Shown here one piece after another: positions 48,957 to 62,039 of a DNA stretch of 64,000 nt (the stretch's first letter is position 1; each line of letters opens with the position of its first letter). Below the pieces are notes generated by a model. The model saw only the letters and a program-made list of their open reading frames with translations, ran no database searches and was not told the DNA's origin. Origin of the DNA: Synanceia verrucosa (taxonomy: Eukaryota; Chordata; Actinopteri; Perciformes; Synanceiidae); the NCBI GenBank assembly GCA_029721515.1, contig CM056559.1:25415565-25479564 (forward strand), in the 5' to 3' direction. Position numbers and translations under genes: made by a program.

Positions 48957-49301
48957 TTAACTCATTGAGTGGCAGCTGTTTTATAAAACAGAAAGTGCCT
49001 TGTGCCACTGTTTTTGGTCATTTTAGTCATAATTCATGAAGTACAGAATATTTTGTATTATGTCTCTGAAAACACTGAATAGCTCAAATGAAAGAAGAGA
49101 CTCTCTATTTCATCATGAAAAAAATGTTTGTTTTTACCTTGTTCCATTCTTGTTTTCTCAGAGGTAGAGTAGAGGACACTTTCACCAAAATCACCACTTT
49201 TTGTCCAGATTCTGTTTGTTTTGCTCTCTATCTCGATCGTCTCCACTTCCTGCTTTGATCTGTGGTGTATGGCAGAAGCCCCCAATATTACACACAGGCT
49301 G
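48957..49301. mobile_element. TTAA-flanked MITE, copy 1 (right end lost)
   Basis: It begins ttaactcattgagtggcag, close to the reverse complement of the right end of copy 2. From 49119 the interior (aatgtttgtttttacc, ggtagagtagaggacac and ctcgatcg in order) is nearly identical to 61745-61955. Homology stops at cacaggctg, where a retrotransposon scrap begins. A TTAA target and short inverted ends suggest a piggyBac-type MITE. Confidence 0.7.
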
Positions 49302-49311
49302 TGTTTTTCAA

Positions 49312-49434
49312 ATATAATAGGGCTTCTGGCAAGGATAAAATTTTTGCAAAAAAATTCAGAGGGATATCATTATTAACATAAAGGTGAAGAAGCAGGGGCC
49401 CCAGGGTTGGTCCTTGGTGCACGCCTCTTTCATA
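49312..49434 (-). pseudogene. non-LTR retrotransposon reverse-transcriptase fragment
   Basis: The minus-strand frame reads Y-E-R-G-V-H-Q-G-P-T-L-G-P-L-L-L-H-L-Y-V and continues N-N-D-I-P. This corresponds to the conserved G-V-P-Q-G-S-x-L-G-P-L-L-F x L-Y-I-N-D-L segment of LINE reverse transcriptases. It carries substitutions (H for P, N-N-D for N-D) and no flanking domains. It lies about ten bases beyond the broken end of MITE copy 1, suggesting that a retrotransposon insertion or a deletion removed the MITE end. Confidence 0.65.
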
Positions 49435-49439
49435 ATAAT

Positions 49440-50790
49440 GAATCAGTTGTAGCCTTTTTTTTAATTTTTCTCTTTATATAAACCCAAACAGATTCCCAGT
49501 TGTAATAATGCAGGAGTGCCTACATGCACTGAAACCTCTGCATGTGATGTAATTTGTCATCCTATCACCCTGACTTAAGCTCTGTTCCCAACTTCCTGAC
49601 CAAGCAATGAATCACAAACAAGCACAAGCGGGCATGAAAAATGGATGTTGACATCCTGAAAATCGCATTGCAATAATATTATACCAGACTGCATATTTAT
49701 GTTCATTATCATATTAATATGAAGCTGCTGGTCCTTCTTATTGAATTGTTCAGACTAAATTCTCAGCAGTCAGAAAGAGTGAATTGCATATTGGCAGAGG
49801 AGAAAGAGCACTGCACACCCACACCCTCTTTTCTCTGGCTTCACTCCAGGCACCCTGCTGCCATAAGACTGTTAATTAGCGCTGTGGTGTCTGTTGATTC
49901 CTGACTGTGAACACTGTGTGTGTTCAGTGTATTGTTACTGCACATATTCAAATCCTGTCCTGTGTTGAGACGGTAGTTGACCAACAGAGAGTTGATTTCA
50001 CATTTCTTCACCCCAGCCACTCACAGGATTGGTTACAGTTGTTCAGTGTGTTCAGGGACCTTAATTAGATGTCATATACAGGGCAGTGAGAGGAAACACA
50101 CATGCTAAAATGTAAATGGGATAAACTTTCGCCACCAACTGAAGCAAGTCTGTTTCATCTGAACTTGGCTCTTGTTCAAACAAAATGCTAGCTTTACCCT
50201 GGCACAGGGTTTCACTGCAGGCCTGGATTTATGAATAAAGAGGATTGATAGAACTAATGATTTTACTATGAACACAGTCTAATCTCTTAGATACAAAACG
50301 GATATGCCAGAGTCATATTCATGAAGTTGTAGATGTTTTCTCCCATGAAATTTCCAATAAAATCTATTTGTTAGCTGAAGGGAATGTCCAGAGTCAAATA
50401 TATCAACAACTATTTGATGGATTAGTGTGCTCAATGTTGTGAATTCAACAAAAACACATTGGTTTAGGCAACAAAGGTTTAGGAAAATAATACATGACAA
50501 ATATGTGACAAACAACTGTAAAGTGAAACTTAATGCAATCTTCTGGATGAAATCCATGTGTTGTTGTACATAACCTCAGGCAGAGCATTTACTGTTGTAA
50601 TGCATGGGTTAAAATTGTAGTTACTGGAATGTCACTGATGCTAAGGGGTGTCTTGCACTGCTGTATTAAATGCTTGTGGCCATATTTGGCGCCCTGGGAA
50701 TGACGATGAGCTGCTTACTCAGCATATAGGTGCACTTGTGTACCCTCTCGTGTCACTTCTGTTTGCAAAAAAAATACAATATGGCAAAGA
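49440..50790 (+). other. intronic stretch, nothing recognised
   Basis: AT-rich. No protein domain or transposon end recognised. Confidence 0.5.
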
Positions 50791-50798
50791 CCAATACC

Positions 50799-51030
50799 CA
50801 AGATGGCGGCCACCACAATGACAAACTTGAGGCCTTATGGGGTCCCAGTAGGGCTTGTTCTTTATACCATTTTATTATTTTTTTACCATCCACTATTATC
50901 AAGTCTCTGGACACAGATCTGTGATCAGATCCAATACCTTGTTTCAAGTGCAGACATTCTAGGAGACTCAAATTCAGGTGTGAATTTTAATGAAAGACAA
51001 TGTCAGTGTGGAAGAGACTCTACATTATGA
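50799..51030 (+). CDS. doubtful small ORF starting in a YY1 motif
   Basis: CAAGATGGCGGCC at 50799-50811 is a perfect YY1 site, and its ATG (50803) opens a 75-codon frame. Such YY1-start-codon overlaps occur in true promoters and in some retroelement 5' ends. The frame has one hydrophobic stretch near residues 13-31 (G-V-P-V-G-L-V-L-Y-T-I-L-L-F-F) and ends in a charged, cysteine-containing tail. I do not recognise the protein. It may belong to an unrecognised repeat. Confidence 0.15.
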
Positions 51031-51970
51031 AAGGCTTCATGGAGGAGTTTACATCTCAGAGCAAGTGACCTGATTGATGACATTTAAGCAGCAGCAAACT
51101 GGGGATATCTGCCAGCTTACTGGCTGCCAATGGGCCATTCTTACTACGCTTGGCTGTTTTACTCAGTTTTCTTGCCAGTCTTAAAATTTGGCTCAGAATC
51201 ATATCAGGGCCTTCTGCAAGACAGGCAAAGAAAGTCGTATCAGCCAACCACCAGGGCTCTGTTGTAATTAAATGGACAGGTGGCTTCATTCTCTTGTGAT
51301 ACGCTGGAGATTGAAAGGTCATCACATGATCAAGAATTAAAGCTGTAGGGGTTCATGAGGGCTGCTGAACCAAACAGTCTGAACTGTATTTGAGGAGACT
51401 GTGTTGATAAGTCACAGGAGGCCTTTGGCCCACAGTGTGCTTGCAGCTGCAGTCTTATCCTGCTGAAAGACTCCAGGCCCTCCAGGGCTCTGAAACAAAC
51501 AGAGGAAACCAGGCACACTAAGAAAGTGCTGCGTCTTAAATCACATCTCAGAGTATAGTTTTCATTGGAAACAGAGTAGACTGATGACAGCTACAGTGGG
51601 TGGTTATGAGATGAAATGCCTGGAGCAGACTAGAGGAATAGTTTTGTCTTGGGTATTCCAAGGAAGAGGAGTCAGAGTATATGGATGAAGAGAGACACAT
51701 GGTCTTCAAAGTGTAGATGTGAGCTGCTATAGATGTCCTCCCTGATTCTTATATGCTTTTTCCAGTTGTTTCCCCCTGATCATTCAATGGAAAACATTTG
51801 CTTGTTATAGGCAGATTATAACGTCAGTGATCAGTGATCACAAACAGAAGACAAAGTGGTGTTCCTCAGAGGCACAACAATATTCTTACATTTGTGAAAC
51901 CCTGGACATGTAAAATCAACCTTGAGTACACTCTTAAAAGGCCCACGTGTCAGTGCTGTGCAATGAATAT
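51031..51970 (+). other. intronic stretch, nothing recognised
   Basis: Minus-strand frames at 51056-51518 show no domain. Confidence 0.5.
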
Positions 51971-51977
51971 TACATGA

Positions 51978-52253
51978 GCGCATGCACACTGCATACCAGT
52001 GCAGAAGTAATTAACATTTCATCTGTGTTACTGATGCCCATTGAAGGCTTCAAGGTCCAACATGAAATGACTCGAGTCTCTTGTAATCAGCAGTCTCTTC
52101 GTCTCAGACTTTGACAGCAACCTGTATTTTTCATCATATTATTTTGAAGGGATTCAATTTAACCTTGTCTTTGTTTTTTGAGGTTATATTTCTCTTGGTA
52201 TGTTATAATGAGCACTGTTTTCTTTCTGCTTTGAGCCTAAAATACAAATGAAT
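51978..52253. repeat. duplicated block 2, copy C
   Basis: Same-orientation counterpart of 18950-19232 (see there), with a roughly 20-base insertion near 52185. Confidence 0.6.
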
Positions 52254-53078
52254 GAACAAGACGTACCTTTTGTCAAAGTGCTTGTTATGTTTGGTTTCAA
52301 ACAGAAAAAATACATTCAGGTTTTCTTTTCTTCCTTGTTACAAATTGAGTTTAGCAGTGATTTATTTATTGGTATTAATACTGTGAAGAATCCATACATG
52401 CAGTGACTGCTGTGTTCTCTCTGTCAGTAAGCAATTACTGACTTGAAGGTTGTAAAACGGTAACTGACCTCGACTTTTGAAGAATTCAGTCCTACCTTTG
52501 AAAATCTTTCACATTGGAAAGAAATCATCTTGACACTTCATTCTTCTTTTTTCAGTTTTCTTTCTGTGCCGTAACTCTAAAATCATTTTTTTTTTATCTT
52601 GGCAAGAAGAAAAAAACACATCCAGTAACAACTTCTCACATTTTATTTATGACATTGTTTGTGTGAACCTGACACTCTGTACTATTCTGGAGACAGAGTG
52701 GGTAGAAATGGTTGTTCTGGGGTTAGAGCTCTCAGGAGAGTCTCAGTAGATGTGAAGGGGCATAGAGCAGCAGCTTTTTATGTTAAAATATCTGGAAATT
52801 TTGAACAAGCCATTTTGTTTTGAAGGGGGGGAAGTTGTTCCGTTCTTGGTTTTAGGACCATGAAGTTCAAGCATTGTTTTACCTTAGTGTATCTGGATCA
52901 GAACATCTGAGTATATTGAACTTTGCAGATTTTTAGGTTTTAAACTATTTGGCTTTTGGCCACAAGTAGAAGTAGAGTAAGTCAAGTTTTGAGTCCATGT
53001 AAAGGGGATAACTTATAACATTGTGGTGAAGTGGTTTGTAGTACTTATTGTGATACTTGTGCTGATGCTTCCTTTGTA

Positions 53079-53097
53079 TTTTTTTTTTTTTTTTTTT
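53079..53097. repeat. poly-T tract
   Basis: Nineteen T. Confidence 0.9.
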
Positions 53098-53764
53098 CCA
53101 ATAAATCAACTGTAATCTTCCAATTTGTAATACAGAACAGAGTGCAACACAGATGATTAAAAATATCAATATGAGCAATAATTGTTGACACTAACCTAAT
53201 GATGAGAGAGGAATCATATCAACAGGCTAACGTGCACTATCAACTGTCAGGCTCTGGCTCTGACTTTAAGAGGAAGCTGATGAGCCCTAATGCCCTAAAA
53301 CTTTCTGTCCTGTACAATCTGGCATACCAGCAGCAGCTTGGCTGCTTGGTACAGGAAGAGTCGGTGACAGCGAGTATTTACAAGAGCTGGTATCATCAGC
53401 CGAGTTGAGTGAGTTTGTGGTTATGTGATATCAGCAAGAGGCTACTGTAAGCCCAGAGGGGAAAACATGCATCAGTCACTTAAAGCGAGCTAAACGTTGT
53501 AACTCAGTGCTGGTTGAGTTTGTAACAGTGTGTGCCATTGCTGGGAGCTCGTTTGGTGATAAAGGCCAAGAAGACAGTGAAGCTGTGGCTGTTTCCAAAA
53601 GGCAGTATGAAGACATGACAGACGTAACATCTCAAAGGACGTGTTCAGAGGGATACTTTATTTTCATCATATAATCTGCAATTTGACGGTTGGCGGAGGC
53701 ATACCTCTGCAAGGCTGTAATCCTAAGATTGCATTGATTTGTCCTGCAAAAATCTGGTTATTTG

Positions 53765-54065
53765 CCAGTCACGTATGAACGTGTAATTTGAAAATGTGTA
53801 AAATAAATCTGCAAATATGTACATTGATCTGTATGTGTAGACAAATTTGTAAATATGTTCTTCTGCCATGGCAGAAGTGTAGCAAAAGTCACCAGTAGAA
53901 ACCTGGTACCTATTAATTACCTGTTTACCTCTTCATAAACGCTGCATTTTCTAAGTCAGTGCACACATTTACAGATTTGTCTGCTGTCTGGTTTACAGGC
54001 TGTTTTACACATTTACATATCAGATTACGCATGGATTGAGATAAACATTTGTAAATAATTTGGAT
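53765..54065. repeat. probable MITE-like AT repeat with palindrome
   Basis: Many variants of atttgtaaat and acatttac recur on both strands through this 300-base stretch. It contains a perfect 18-base palindrome cttctgccatggcagaag at 53860-53877. The family is not recognised. Confidence 0.35.
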
Positions 54066-56290
54066 ACAATAGTGGCCCCATATGAAACCGTCAAAATGCT
54101 CAACTCAGCATCAAATTTTCGAGGTTAAATTCCACAGTTGATTATTAAGATTTGGTGTAAAAATTTGAAAGATAGGGGCTCAGTTCAGTGGAGGACACTG
54201 CTTATTGCTTTGATTTTCCTATTAGACTGTCGATCAACACCTCTACACAATATGTACTATCTGTACTATGGTGAACACACATTGTCCTCACTAATGACCA
54301 GACTGAAACAAAGTGGATCAACATCCCCTCTCACTGTTACGGCAGTGTAATAAATCTACTGTCAGGATTTCTTGCAGAAAACAGCACATTTGCATGCAGA
54401 GTTTTTCCAGCGAGACCAACCATCCTCCTTTTTTCCCACTTTGAACTCTAACAGATACAGTTACACCTCATACCAGGCGAACGGGCTCCTCTAATAGAGC
54501 AGTATATTGAGGAAATCACTTTAACATTCAAGCACCCATTCATCATATTTTAATAACATGTCATGCAGCGTGAAATGAGTGGTGCAGTATGTCGGTTGCA
54601 TTGCTCAGTGTTTATGATTACAGGGAACACAAGCTGTCTTCAGTCCAGTTAAGTACAAAGAGTGTATTTTTCTTTATCTATTCACTGATCAAGTGCCAGT
54701 TGTGCTAGAGGCAGCTTTTATAGATTCTCTATGAAGCACATTTATCCTGGAAGCATATGTGTGCTATCTGCATTGCCTGGAGACAGAACATTCCCTGGAG
54801 TGAAGTGTTGGGTAAAAATACATTTCTTAACAAAGAAAGGGGAGCTGAACTCCTTCTAGTATGAAGAATGTTTCCCTTTGTGGTGTTTAAGTATGGATGT
54901 GTGGTCAGCTATTTTCAGGACCTTAAAGTATATGTAGTGATAACAACATATCAGATTTACGAGCCCATCATATTTTACGTGCAAAGTCATTATCTGCAGG
55001 GTAATTACAGCTTTCATTTACATAGTTTGTTTTAAGAAGAATATTTCTTTCTGCATGCAGCATGGAAGTATTCAAATAATGCAATTTATATGTAATACCT
55101 GAAAACCATACTGAGTCTGGTTTCTGCAGGGAAGATGTTTTTCAATGGTACTTTCCATCCCTGCAGAAAAATGGGATCTTCCTCACGCTAACACATCATC
55201 TGCTCTGCATGAATTTTGTAAATACTGGGAAGTATTTACTGAAGAAGAATCTCAGTTGAGCCAAAAATATAAGTGGATTGAACATTTTCAAACACAGCAG
55301 GGAATTAAAATTTGGAGAGCGGGAACATGAGTTCATGTGCAATGAGCCAAACTTTCTAACCAAAACACACTGGACTATGAAAGAAGAGTACTTATTAATC
55401 CAGCCACACAGGTGCAGCTCTGATGTGAACAATCATACAACAGATTTATATGTGGATGGCTGAGAAAAGGCTTTCTTCAACTCAGATTCAAAGGGTATGG
55501 AAATAGATTGTCTGACAGGATCTATACAGATGTTTGAAGAGCTGTAAAGACTGATTTATTTTGCATTTCGTCAAAATGAAATACAAGAGCGCCATGCGGC
55601 TCCCTGGACTTTAAAACATATTAAACACGTAGCTCCTGCTTTCTCAATTTCTGGTTTTAATTCTGAATGATTTTCTGCCTCCAGATTTTGACTAGTTTAT
55701 AATTCACATTCACCAAACTGCGAGATCAGCCAAGACCAATAGATTTTGCCTTTATGGTGATGTTAGAGAGATATGATGAAGATAGTAGTATGAAAAGCTG
55801 GGGACTCTGAGCCTCTGCTGCCTCCTTCTCTAAATGACCGGGAAAATGACTGTCCTCCTGTATCCTCTGCAGTCTAGTGACCGAGGCACACAGACTGTGG
55901 AGGCTTACCTGTTAGATGCATCGTGTCTTTACAAAGGGCTGTGGACCTTAGGCCCTGCACTTAAATCTAGTTTTCATACATCAGGACATGACAAGGTGTC
56001 CTGGAGGTAATGGACAAGGTGCAAATTGGCTTTTCCTTGCCAAGACCATTACATTTTAGAGAGCAGCATCAGCGTGTCAGCCAGCGCCCCAGAACGACAC
56101 GTTTATGTTCAGGTGACAAAGCCCTCTGGCAGCCGTAGGTGTTATGACTGAAGGAGACGGGAAGGTAACGGCGTTATAGACCCTAACACTGTTCACTTCA
56201 CATTTCAAACCGTCAGTTGACTTTATTTTTCATCATTCCTAACCTTCAGCAAGCGCTGTTCTCAACACGATGATAAAGCCCTTCCCCTTC
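54066..56290 (+). other. intronic stretch, nothing recognised
   Basis: If the 17-23 kb and 48-57 kb regions are paralogous, the counterpart of the lsamp exon would fall near 54.3 kb. I find no signal-peptide frame there. Confidence 0.45.
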
Positions 56291-56295
56291 CCTTC

Positions 56296-56440
56296 TGAAA
56301 GATAAAATAAGATTAGATGAAACTTAATTTATCCCAAAGGAAATTCTTGTGCAACAGATGCAATGCACAGTGGGAAAAATATACAGTTTAAACATGTACA
56401 TACAGAATAATGCAACAAAAAAGTAAGAAGAAGAATAATT
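56296..56440 (-). repeat. LINE 3' tail (antisense)
   Basis: Read on the minus strand it contains the string from tgcattgcatctgttgcac through aatttcctttgggataaatt to aatcttatttt. This is the usual 3' end of fish non-LTR retrotransposons. No coding part is attached. Confidence 0.6.
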
Positions 56441-56784
56441 TATTTAAAGTCAAGCCATGATTTTTCTCTAAAGAGCTGCCACTTAAAAGGCAGTGGAATC
56501 AATTGGCATTTACTAGGGCCTACTTAAAGCATGCCCAGGCTCATTTAATCCCTTAAGGCCATCCTGAAATGGAATTGTATATTGATCAGAAGACTGATAA
56601 TTCACTTTGAGCCTAAATGCAACTCTATCAGCTGAAACTGCCGTGCAGAGACACAATTAAAGTGAAATAACTGGCTTGAGCTTACGTATAAATGTAACTG
56701 AAAGTGCCTGTTTGTAATTATATCTGTTACCTTTTCCATTACAGTGGATAATCTGCTGTTATTTATTTCACACGGTAAGAGTTT

Positions 56785-56885
56785 AATTTTCATTGAGCAT
56801 CACTGTAATCACACAGGTAGCAGATCCATCTTCTCTGTCTTCCCTAACAAGGCTGACTGCTAATTCATCATCAGTGCCGTGTTTG
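56785..56885. repeat. duplicated block 3, copy C
   Basis: Shares gagcatcac, ctctgtcttccctaacaaggct and ctgctaattcat.atca with 22395-22500. Confidence 0.45.
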
Positions 56886-57659
56886 AAGCTCTTCCAGAGC
56901 GAACCGATGAGGGGGAAATACATGAAAAAAAATCCCTCTATTAACCTCTCACCTCTTAGTCAATTTGTCTCTTACTACACTCTTACTATGAAGTCGGATA
57001 AATGAAGAAATGATGCATTAGAGTGTGTATGTTGATATATTTGGGAGAGCAACACCCCCTGAATACTACAGTTTATTAAAAAGCACAGCTCCTGGTGGGC
57101 AGAGTTTTGGCAGAGTAAAGTGAGAAAAGTTGAGAGATTGAAAGTCTCAAGTGGGTGTAAGCTGTTTTAATTCACAGATCGAGGGTGGATTTCAAGTTGC
57201 ACAAAAACAAACAAAAGTTTTCTAGGAATTCCCCAGTTGGATTGAAACCTTTAACCTGTGCTCCATTTCTGGCAGATGCATATTTCATAGATCACACTTC
57301 AGCTGGCAGATGGTCTAGAGAGGACCGCCCACACAAACACACACTGTTCCAAACCACGCTGAGGGTCAGGAAGGTAGCACTGGAGTGTCAGCTTGTATTG
57401 TTTCCCATTTAGCTGAGGTGATATTCATAGTGACAGTTCATGGTTTTACCTCATAAATGTGGATGGAAAAATGGACTGGTGTTTCCCGTGGTGTTCTACT
57501 GTCAGCTGTCGACGATTCAGCCTCACATGATGCTCCTTCATCAGACACATACAATTATAGATGCATAATTTATTGTTTATGTTATATATTATATATTATA
57601 GATACGTATTTCCTTCATTATATTAGCTGTTATTTTATTATAAATGCATATTATCTTTC

Positions 57660-57962
57660 TGTGCAATAATGGTTAACAAGAATGTGCAATAATACCACTT
57701 CAATGTGCAATATTCCATTTCTGAAAATGTGCAAGAACTTTTTGTAGCAAAAAACTGTGCTTTACTACTGTAAATAGTATCTGTTGTAAATAGTATCTAA
57801 ATATTTTTTACACAACTTTATTATGTTTTTTTCTATTTTATTTATAATCTTTTTTTAATCTTACATTTTTTTCATTTGTCTGAGCACCATGTGGAGCAGC
57901 ATTCCTTATTTTGTTGTCATAGAATGACAATAAAGACTTTTGATTATGATTTGATTTGATAA
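57660..57962 (+). repeat. LINE 3' UTR and tail
   Basis: Repeated gtgcaat and gtaaatagtatct strings lead into tttgttgtcatagaatgac, then aataaagactttt, and finish in an atgatttgattt tandem. This is the 3' end of a LINE in sense orientation with a polyadenylation-like AATAAA. Confidence 0.65.
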
Positions 57963-59120
57963 TATCAGTGTTATGTAATTTGTAGGTATCTGGCTCTTGC
58001 CAAGAGCACCACAAAAGGTGAAGAGGGCTCCAATTAGCATTGGAGCAACGAAGTTATTGATCGCTCTGAAGCCCCCATAACTTTAATCGTCCCTTAAATT
58101 GGCAGCAGATTCAAACCTACAGTTTGTGTTATAAAGAACTGCACAAGTAGAGATTCTGACCTGCATATGTCCAGTCTGGCGCGATGTCTGTGATAACAGT
58201 TCAGTCGTGACAAAAGCTAGGAGTGACAGAATGAGAAGTTACATTGGCTATGTTTGTGAAGCAGTTAAGTTCTGAATATTGTGATATGACAAATGGTGAC
58301 TTGTGGTCATTAACTGGAGAATTATGGTGATATTAAAAATGTCAAAGTAGATCTATGCTAATAACTTGTGGTGGCTCAAAAATACTTTGTTTTATAGCTA
58401 GAAAATGACCAGAAAAGTACCAGAAAAGAGTTTTTTTTTTTTTTTTTAACCAGTCCTCAGAGATTTGTTCCTTGCTTTCTTTAGTGTTCCTCTCTCCACT
58501 GCCATCTAAAGCAACACTTAACAGCCCCTATATTCATTGAACATCTGACAGTCATTCATAATTAACCATAATTACATATGTAACTCTTGTTTTATTGTCC
58601 ATAGGGACCATGTTTCAGACACGCTTCCTGTTTCTCACTGGATGAAAATGACAGAATTAGCAGTGACTTCGGTCCCCACAGTCTCCACCTGTTGGAGCTG
58701 CTAGGTTAGCTTACTGAGGCTTTAGCAGATGTTGCACAGATGGAGAGCAGATTTTCTGTTGCTGCTGGTTCACTGGCTCCTGGGAAACATGAATTTCAAT
58801 GTTCTGGTGGGACAAAGTCCAGTCCATACATATTATATGTATGTATTAGGTTTAAAATGGGGTTGACAAACATTTGGTTTAGCTTACGATTTATTGCATG
58901 ATTTCTGCCGTTAATTTAATTTTATGTGTTTTGCTTTGACTTAAATCTAATCAAGTTTAATGTGTTAATGATGTAATTCAAAAACAGCTGAGGCGCATGA
59001 ATGAGTCAGCCATGACCGTTTCCTAAAATCTGACTGTGAAGTGTACCTGTATACCTTTACCATCCCTAATATGTTCCATAATGTCATGTTTAATTGCATT
59101 TAATTTCCACTTAACTTAGA
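57963..59120 (+). other. intronic stretch, nothing recognised
   Basis: A T17 run at 58431-58447 and a small palindrome (catacata/tatgtatg) at 58827-58846. No gene seen. Confidence 0.5.
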
Positions 59121-59122
59121 CA

Positions 59123-59184
59123 TAGGGCTATGCGATATGGACAAAGTTCTATATCACGGTAGAGCCAAGTTTATATCCCAATAA

Positions 59185-59241
<57 letters not shown>

Positions 59242-59245
59242 AATA
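59123..59245. mobile_element. hAT-type terminus with internal (AT)n
   Basis: Starts tagggctatgcgatatggac, the standard look of hAT-family ends in fish, followed by ttctatatcacgg and ttatatcccaataacg. An uninterrupted 52-base AT run (59187-59238) expands inside it. The opposite end is not identified, so the extent to about 59730 is uncertain. Confidence 0.6.
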
Positions 59246-59739
59246 TAGTGTTTTTTTCTGATGTGTTTTTACTTTCCATTCCTCCGTCTCCTCTGCAGCG
59301 TAACCCCTTATATGCTTTTATTCTGAAGGCTTACTTTGAGTGAGTGGAAGTCTGGCTATGTTTGCGCTGTATTTTACTATGCACTTTGGCTGCTAATAAA
59401 GATGTGTTTTAAGCGATAATAAATCATTCACACGTAACACAGCGTCCTCCATGCTGCTTTACCTCTGCTACCACAAAGCAGTAGCATTGCTGCGGTTACA
59501 GTGGCCATCATACTTTCTTCATACAATACACGTTTTGAACTTGCATGATACATTTGGATTATCCAGCAGTCATTTGAGTTGTGCTTTACACGGCGTATCT
59601 AAATCACAACCAGAGTGACATTAAAGTTAGTGTAGCAACAGAGCTAACTAAGTAGCTCAGTTGCTACACGTGCTTGCAGCCATGCTGCATTCAGACCAGA
59701 ACAGAAAAGGGATAATGGGAGGGTGTCTGTTAATTTGCA

Positions 59740-61700
59740 CAAAAGTTTAACAGAAGGATGTACATGCAGTCTAATCTGCAATATGTAAATGCTGTTTTTT
59801 AATGTAGTAAGAGTACCAAAATTGTGATTTAGTAAAGAACATCATCCTAAATATTAATGAAATGTCGCCTCAGCCTATTTGAGATGCCAGATGTTTCACT
59901 GCGGGATAATGATATGATGGTAATGACTTCAGATTTTTCCTGGGTCTCTCCTCCCTAAAGCTTGATTTAAGCATTTGACTTGCAAGCTGGTGCTGGAGCG
60001 AGCCGTGGAATTTCCATGATTATCAGGTTACTACAGTCAAAGTTTAATGAATCAAATTATCTGTTATGTGACAAGGACACTGGCTGCACAGATTCATTTA
60101 ACCATCTGAATGCCGTCAATCCAAGTGACAAGCACTGAAATATTTCCATAGTCATACGTAAAATGATCGGAAAATGTGTAAGCATTTAGAGAAATGTGGT
60201 TTGTTTTACTGAATCCACCTCAGCTGATACTTTGAAGATGACAGATATGCATCAACTGTGGTTTGGTTTAAAAATGGTTTCAAGAAAGAGAGACAGCCAA
60301 AAAAAAAAACAAGAAATAAAGGAAAAAAGTGAGGTTTCCATGTGGAACAATGTGTTCATAATCACAAATATGATTTATTGCAAAAGTCAATGTCAATATC
60401 ACAATATGAGAGCAGTACATACAGTGAGATCGAAATGCTATTTCCAGTCCCCACACAGCACAAGCAACACTGTAATTAAATATATATGTGCTCCAAATTA
60501 AGAACTATGCTAAACTAAACTAACTTAGTGGCTATATTCAAATGCTATGTTTTTTTAAGTTACATTCAAAACACTGGCCTTGGTTTTTAGTGCATACAAT
60601 AAACAATGACAAACATATAAAGAGGAAAAAAAAAATACAGTCTTAATAAGTACCTCCAGTAAGAGTCAAGGCGTACAGCAATTTAAATATTTAACAGAAA
60701 AACAACCATAAAATAATTTTGGAAAATATACTATACAATAATTTAACACATGAACAGTATAAGTGTAATATGTACAATAAGGAAAGAGCTAACAAAACTG
60801 AATCTCTGTGTAGTGTTTACCTGTTCCTATTGGAGTCTCATTCAGACTAATGCTGAGGCTCCTCATGGGCTTATAAATACAGAGGAAGTGGTAAACAGAA
60901 GGGTGATTTCAGTAAGCTTGTAATTTTCTGTAAAAACACAGACTTCATGTTAGATATTTTGTAATCACAGTCCTAAAGCGCTAATGATCCGACTGGTGTG
61001 TTTTAGTAAAGTAGGACACGGTCTTTTCATAGAGATGCACAGCCCACAGTCATCCTGAAGAATGAAACAATCACAATCTGCATTCGCCTTTTGATGAATG
61101 TAATTATGTGTCTGCTGCAGATGCCTTGGGGTCTGTGCGAAGACGTTTTCTTTATCTGTGTTTACTTTGAAACCACGGATGCTTTTAGCTGATTGGATGA
61201 ATGACAAACACAAAGCTGAATAAAGCAGTTTGCTCATACAGATTACAGTCATACTAATGTAAGCTGCTGTATTTTAAGGGACACACAGCAATATAAACAC
61301 ACAGTGACTTATTGATGTGGCATCGAGGAAGCTCTTTCAGGTCTGTGTTCAATATAACAGTGTATTTAGTGACACCACGGAGTGTGTCGTAGAAAATGTC
61401 ATTCAGCATATTTATGCACTCAGGGGTTGGTGATAAATAACTGCATGATAGTGGGAGAGGCTCGATAATAGACAGCACATTATTCAGACCTCTCTGTACA
61501 TAAATAGAAGCAGTGAAAGACAGATACATGTAGAAGCACACAAAGCCATCATCAGATTCCTCCTCAGCTTGTTAGGCTTGAAGGCTCGTTCGAGGATCCA
61601 GGAAGAGATCTCACTGCAGCAGCTGCAGCATGGTTCATTATCATACATGTAAACTCACATCGATGCAGCTTAATCTGTCTTATCCTTCACTTAATCTGCA
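59740..61700 (+). other. intronic stretch, nothing recognised
   Basis: AT-rich. Frames at 60965-61541 (minus) show no domain. Confidence 0.5.
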
Positions 61701-61711
61701 TGATGATAGTG

Positions 61712-61740
61712 ATGATTTTAACTCATTGAGTTAAAATCAT
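61712..61740. repeat. 29-base palindrome at the MITE left end
   Basis: Arms of 14 bases (atgattttaactca / tgagttaaaatcat) around a single central base are perfectly complementary. The TTAA and CTCATTGAGT core belong to the start of MITE copy 2. Confidence 0.9.
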
Positions 61741-62033
61741 GTTTAAAAAATGTTTGTTTTTACCTTGTTCCATTCTTGTTTTATCAGAGGTAGAGTAGAG
61801 GACACTTTCAACAAAATCACCACTTTTTGTCCACATTCTGTTTGTTTTACTCTCTAATCTCGATCGACTCCACTTCCTGTTTTGATCTCTGTGGTGTATA
61901 CCGTCTCTTTATGCTCTGACTACATCTCCCATAAACACCAACATTACTCACAGGCTGCAGGAAACCGCGATTAGCGACTCGCTGCAGAGAAACCACTTTG
62001 ACATGAATACATCAGTGGCACTCAAGGAGTTAA
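61718..62033. mobile_element. TTAA-flanked MITE, copy 2 (both ends)
   Basis: Bounded by TTAA at 61718-61721 and 62030-62033. The left end ttaactcattgagt and the reverse complement of the right end, ttaactccttgagtgccac, are inverted repeats. The interior matches copy 1, but about 145 bases after the left end are missing. No transposase. TTAA target use points to the piggyBac type. Confidence 0.7.
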
Positions 62034-62039
62034 AGGCAC

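Noticed and set aside
54397..54412. Second copy of the lsamp exon in the duplicated region
   Set aside because: Only a 16-base string resembles 20137-20152, and no ATG with a hydrophobic peptide follows; too short to claim.
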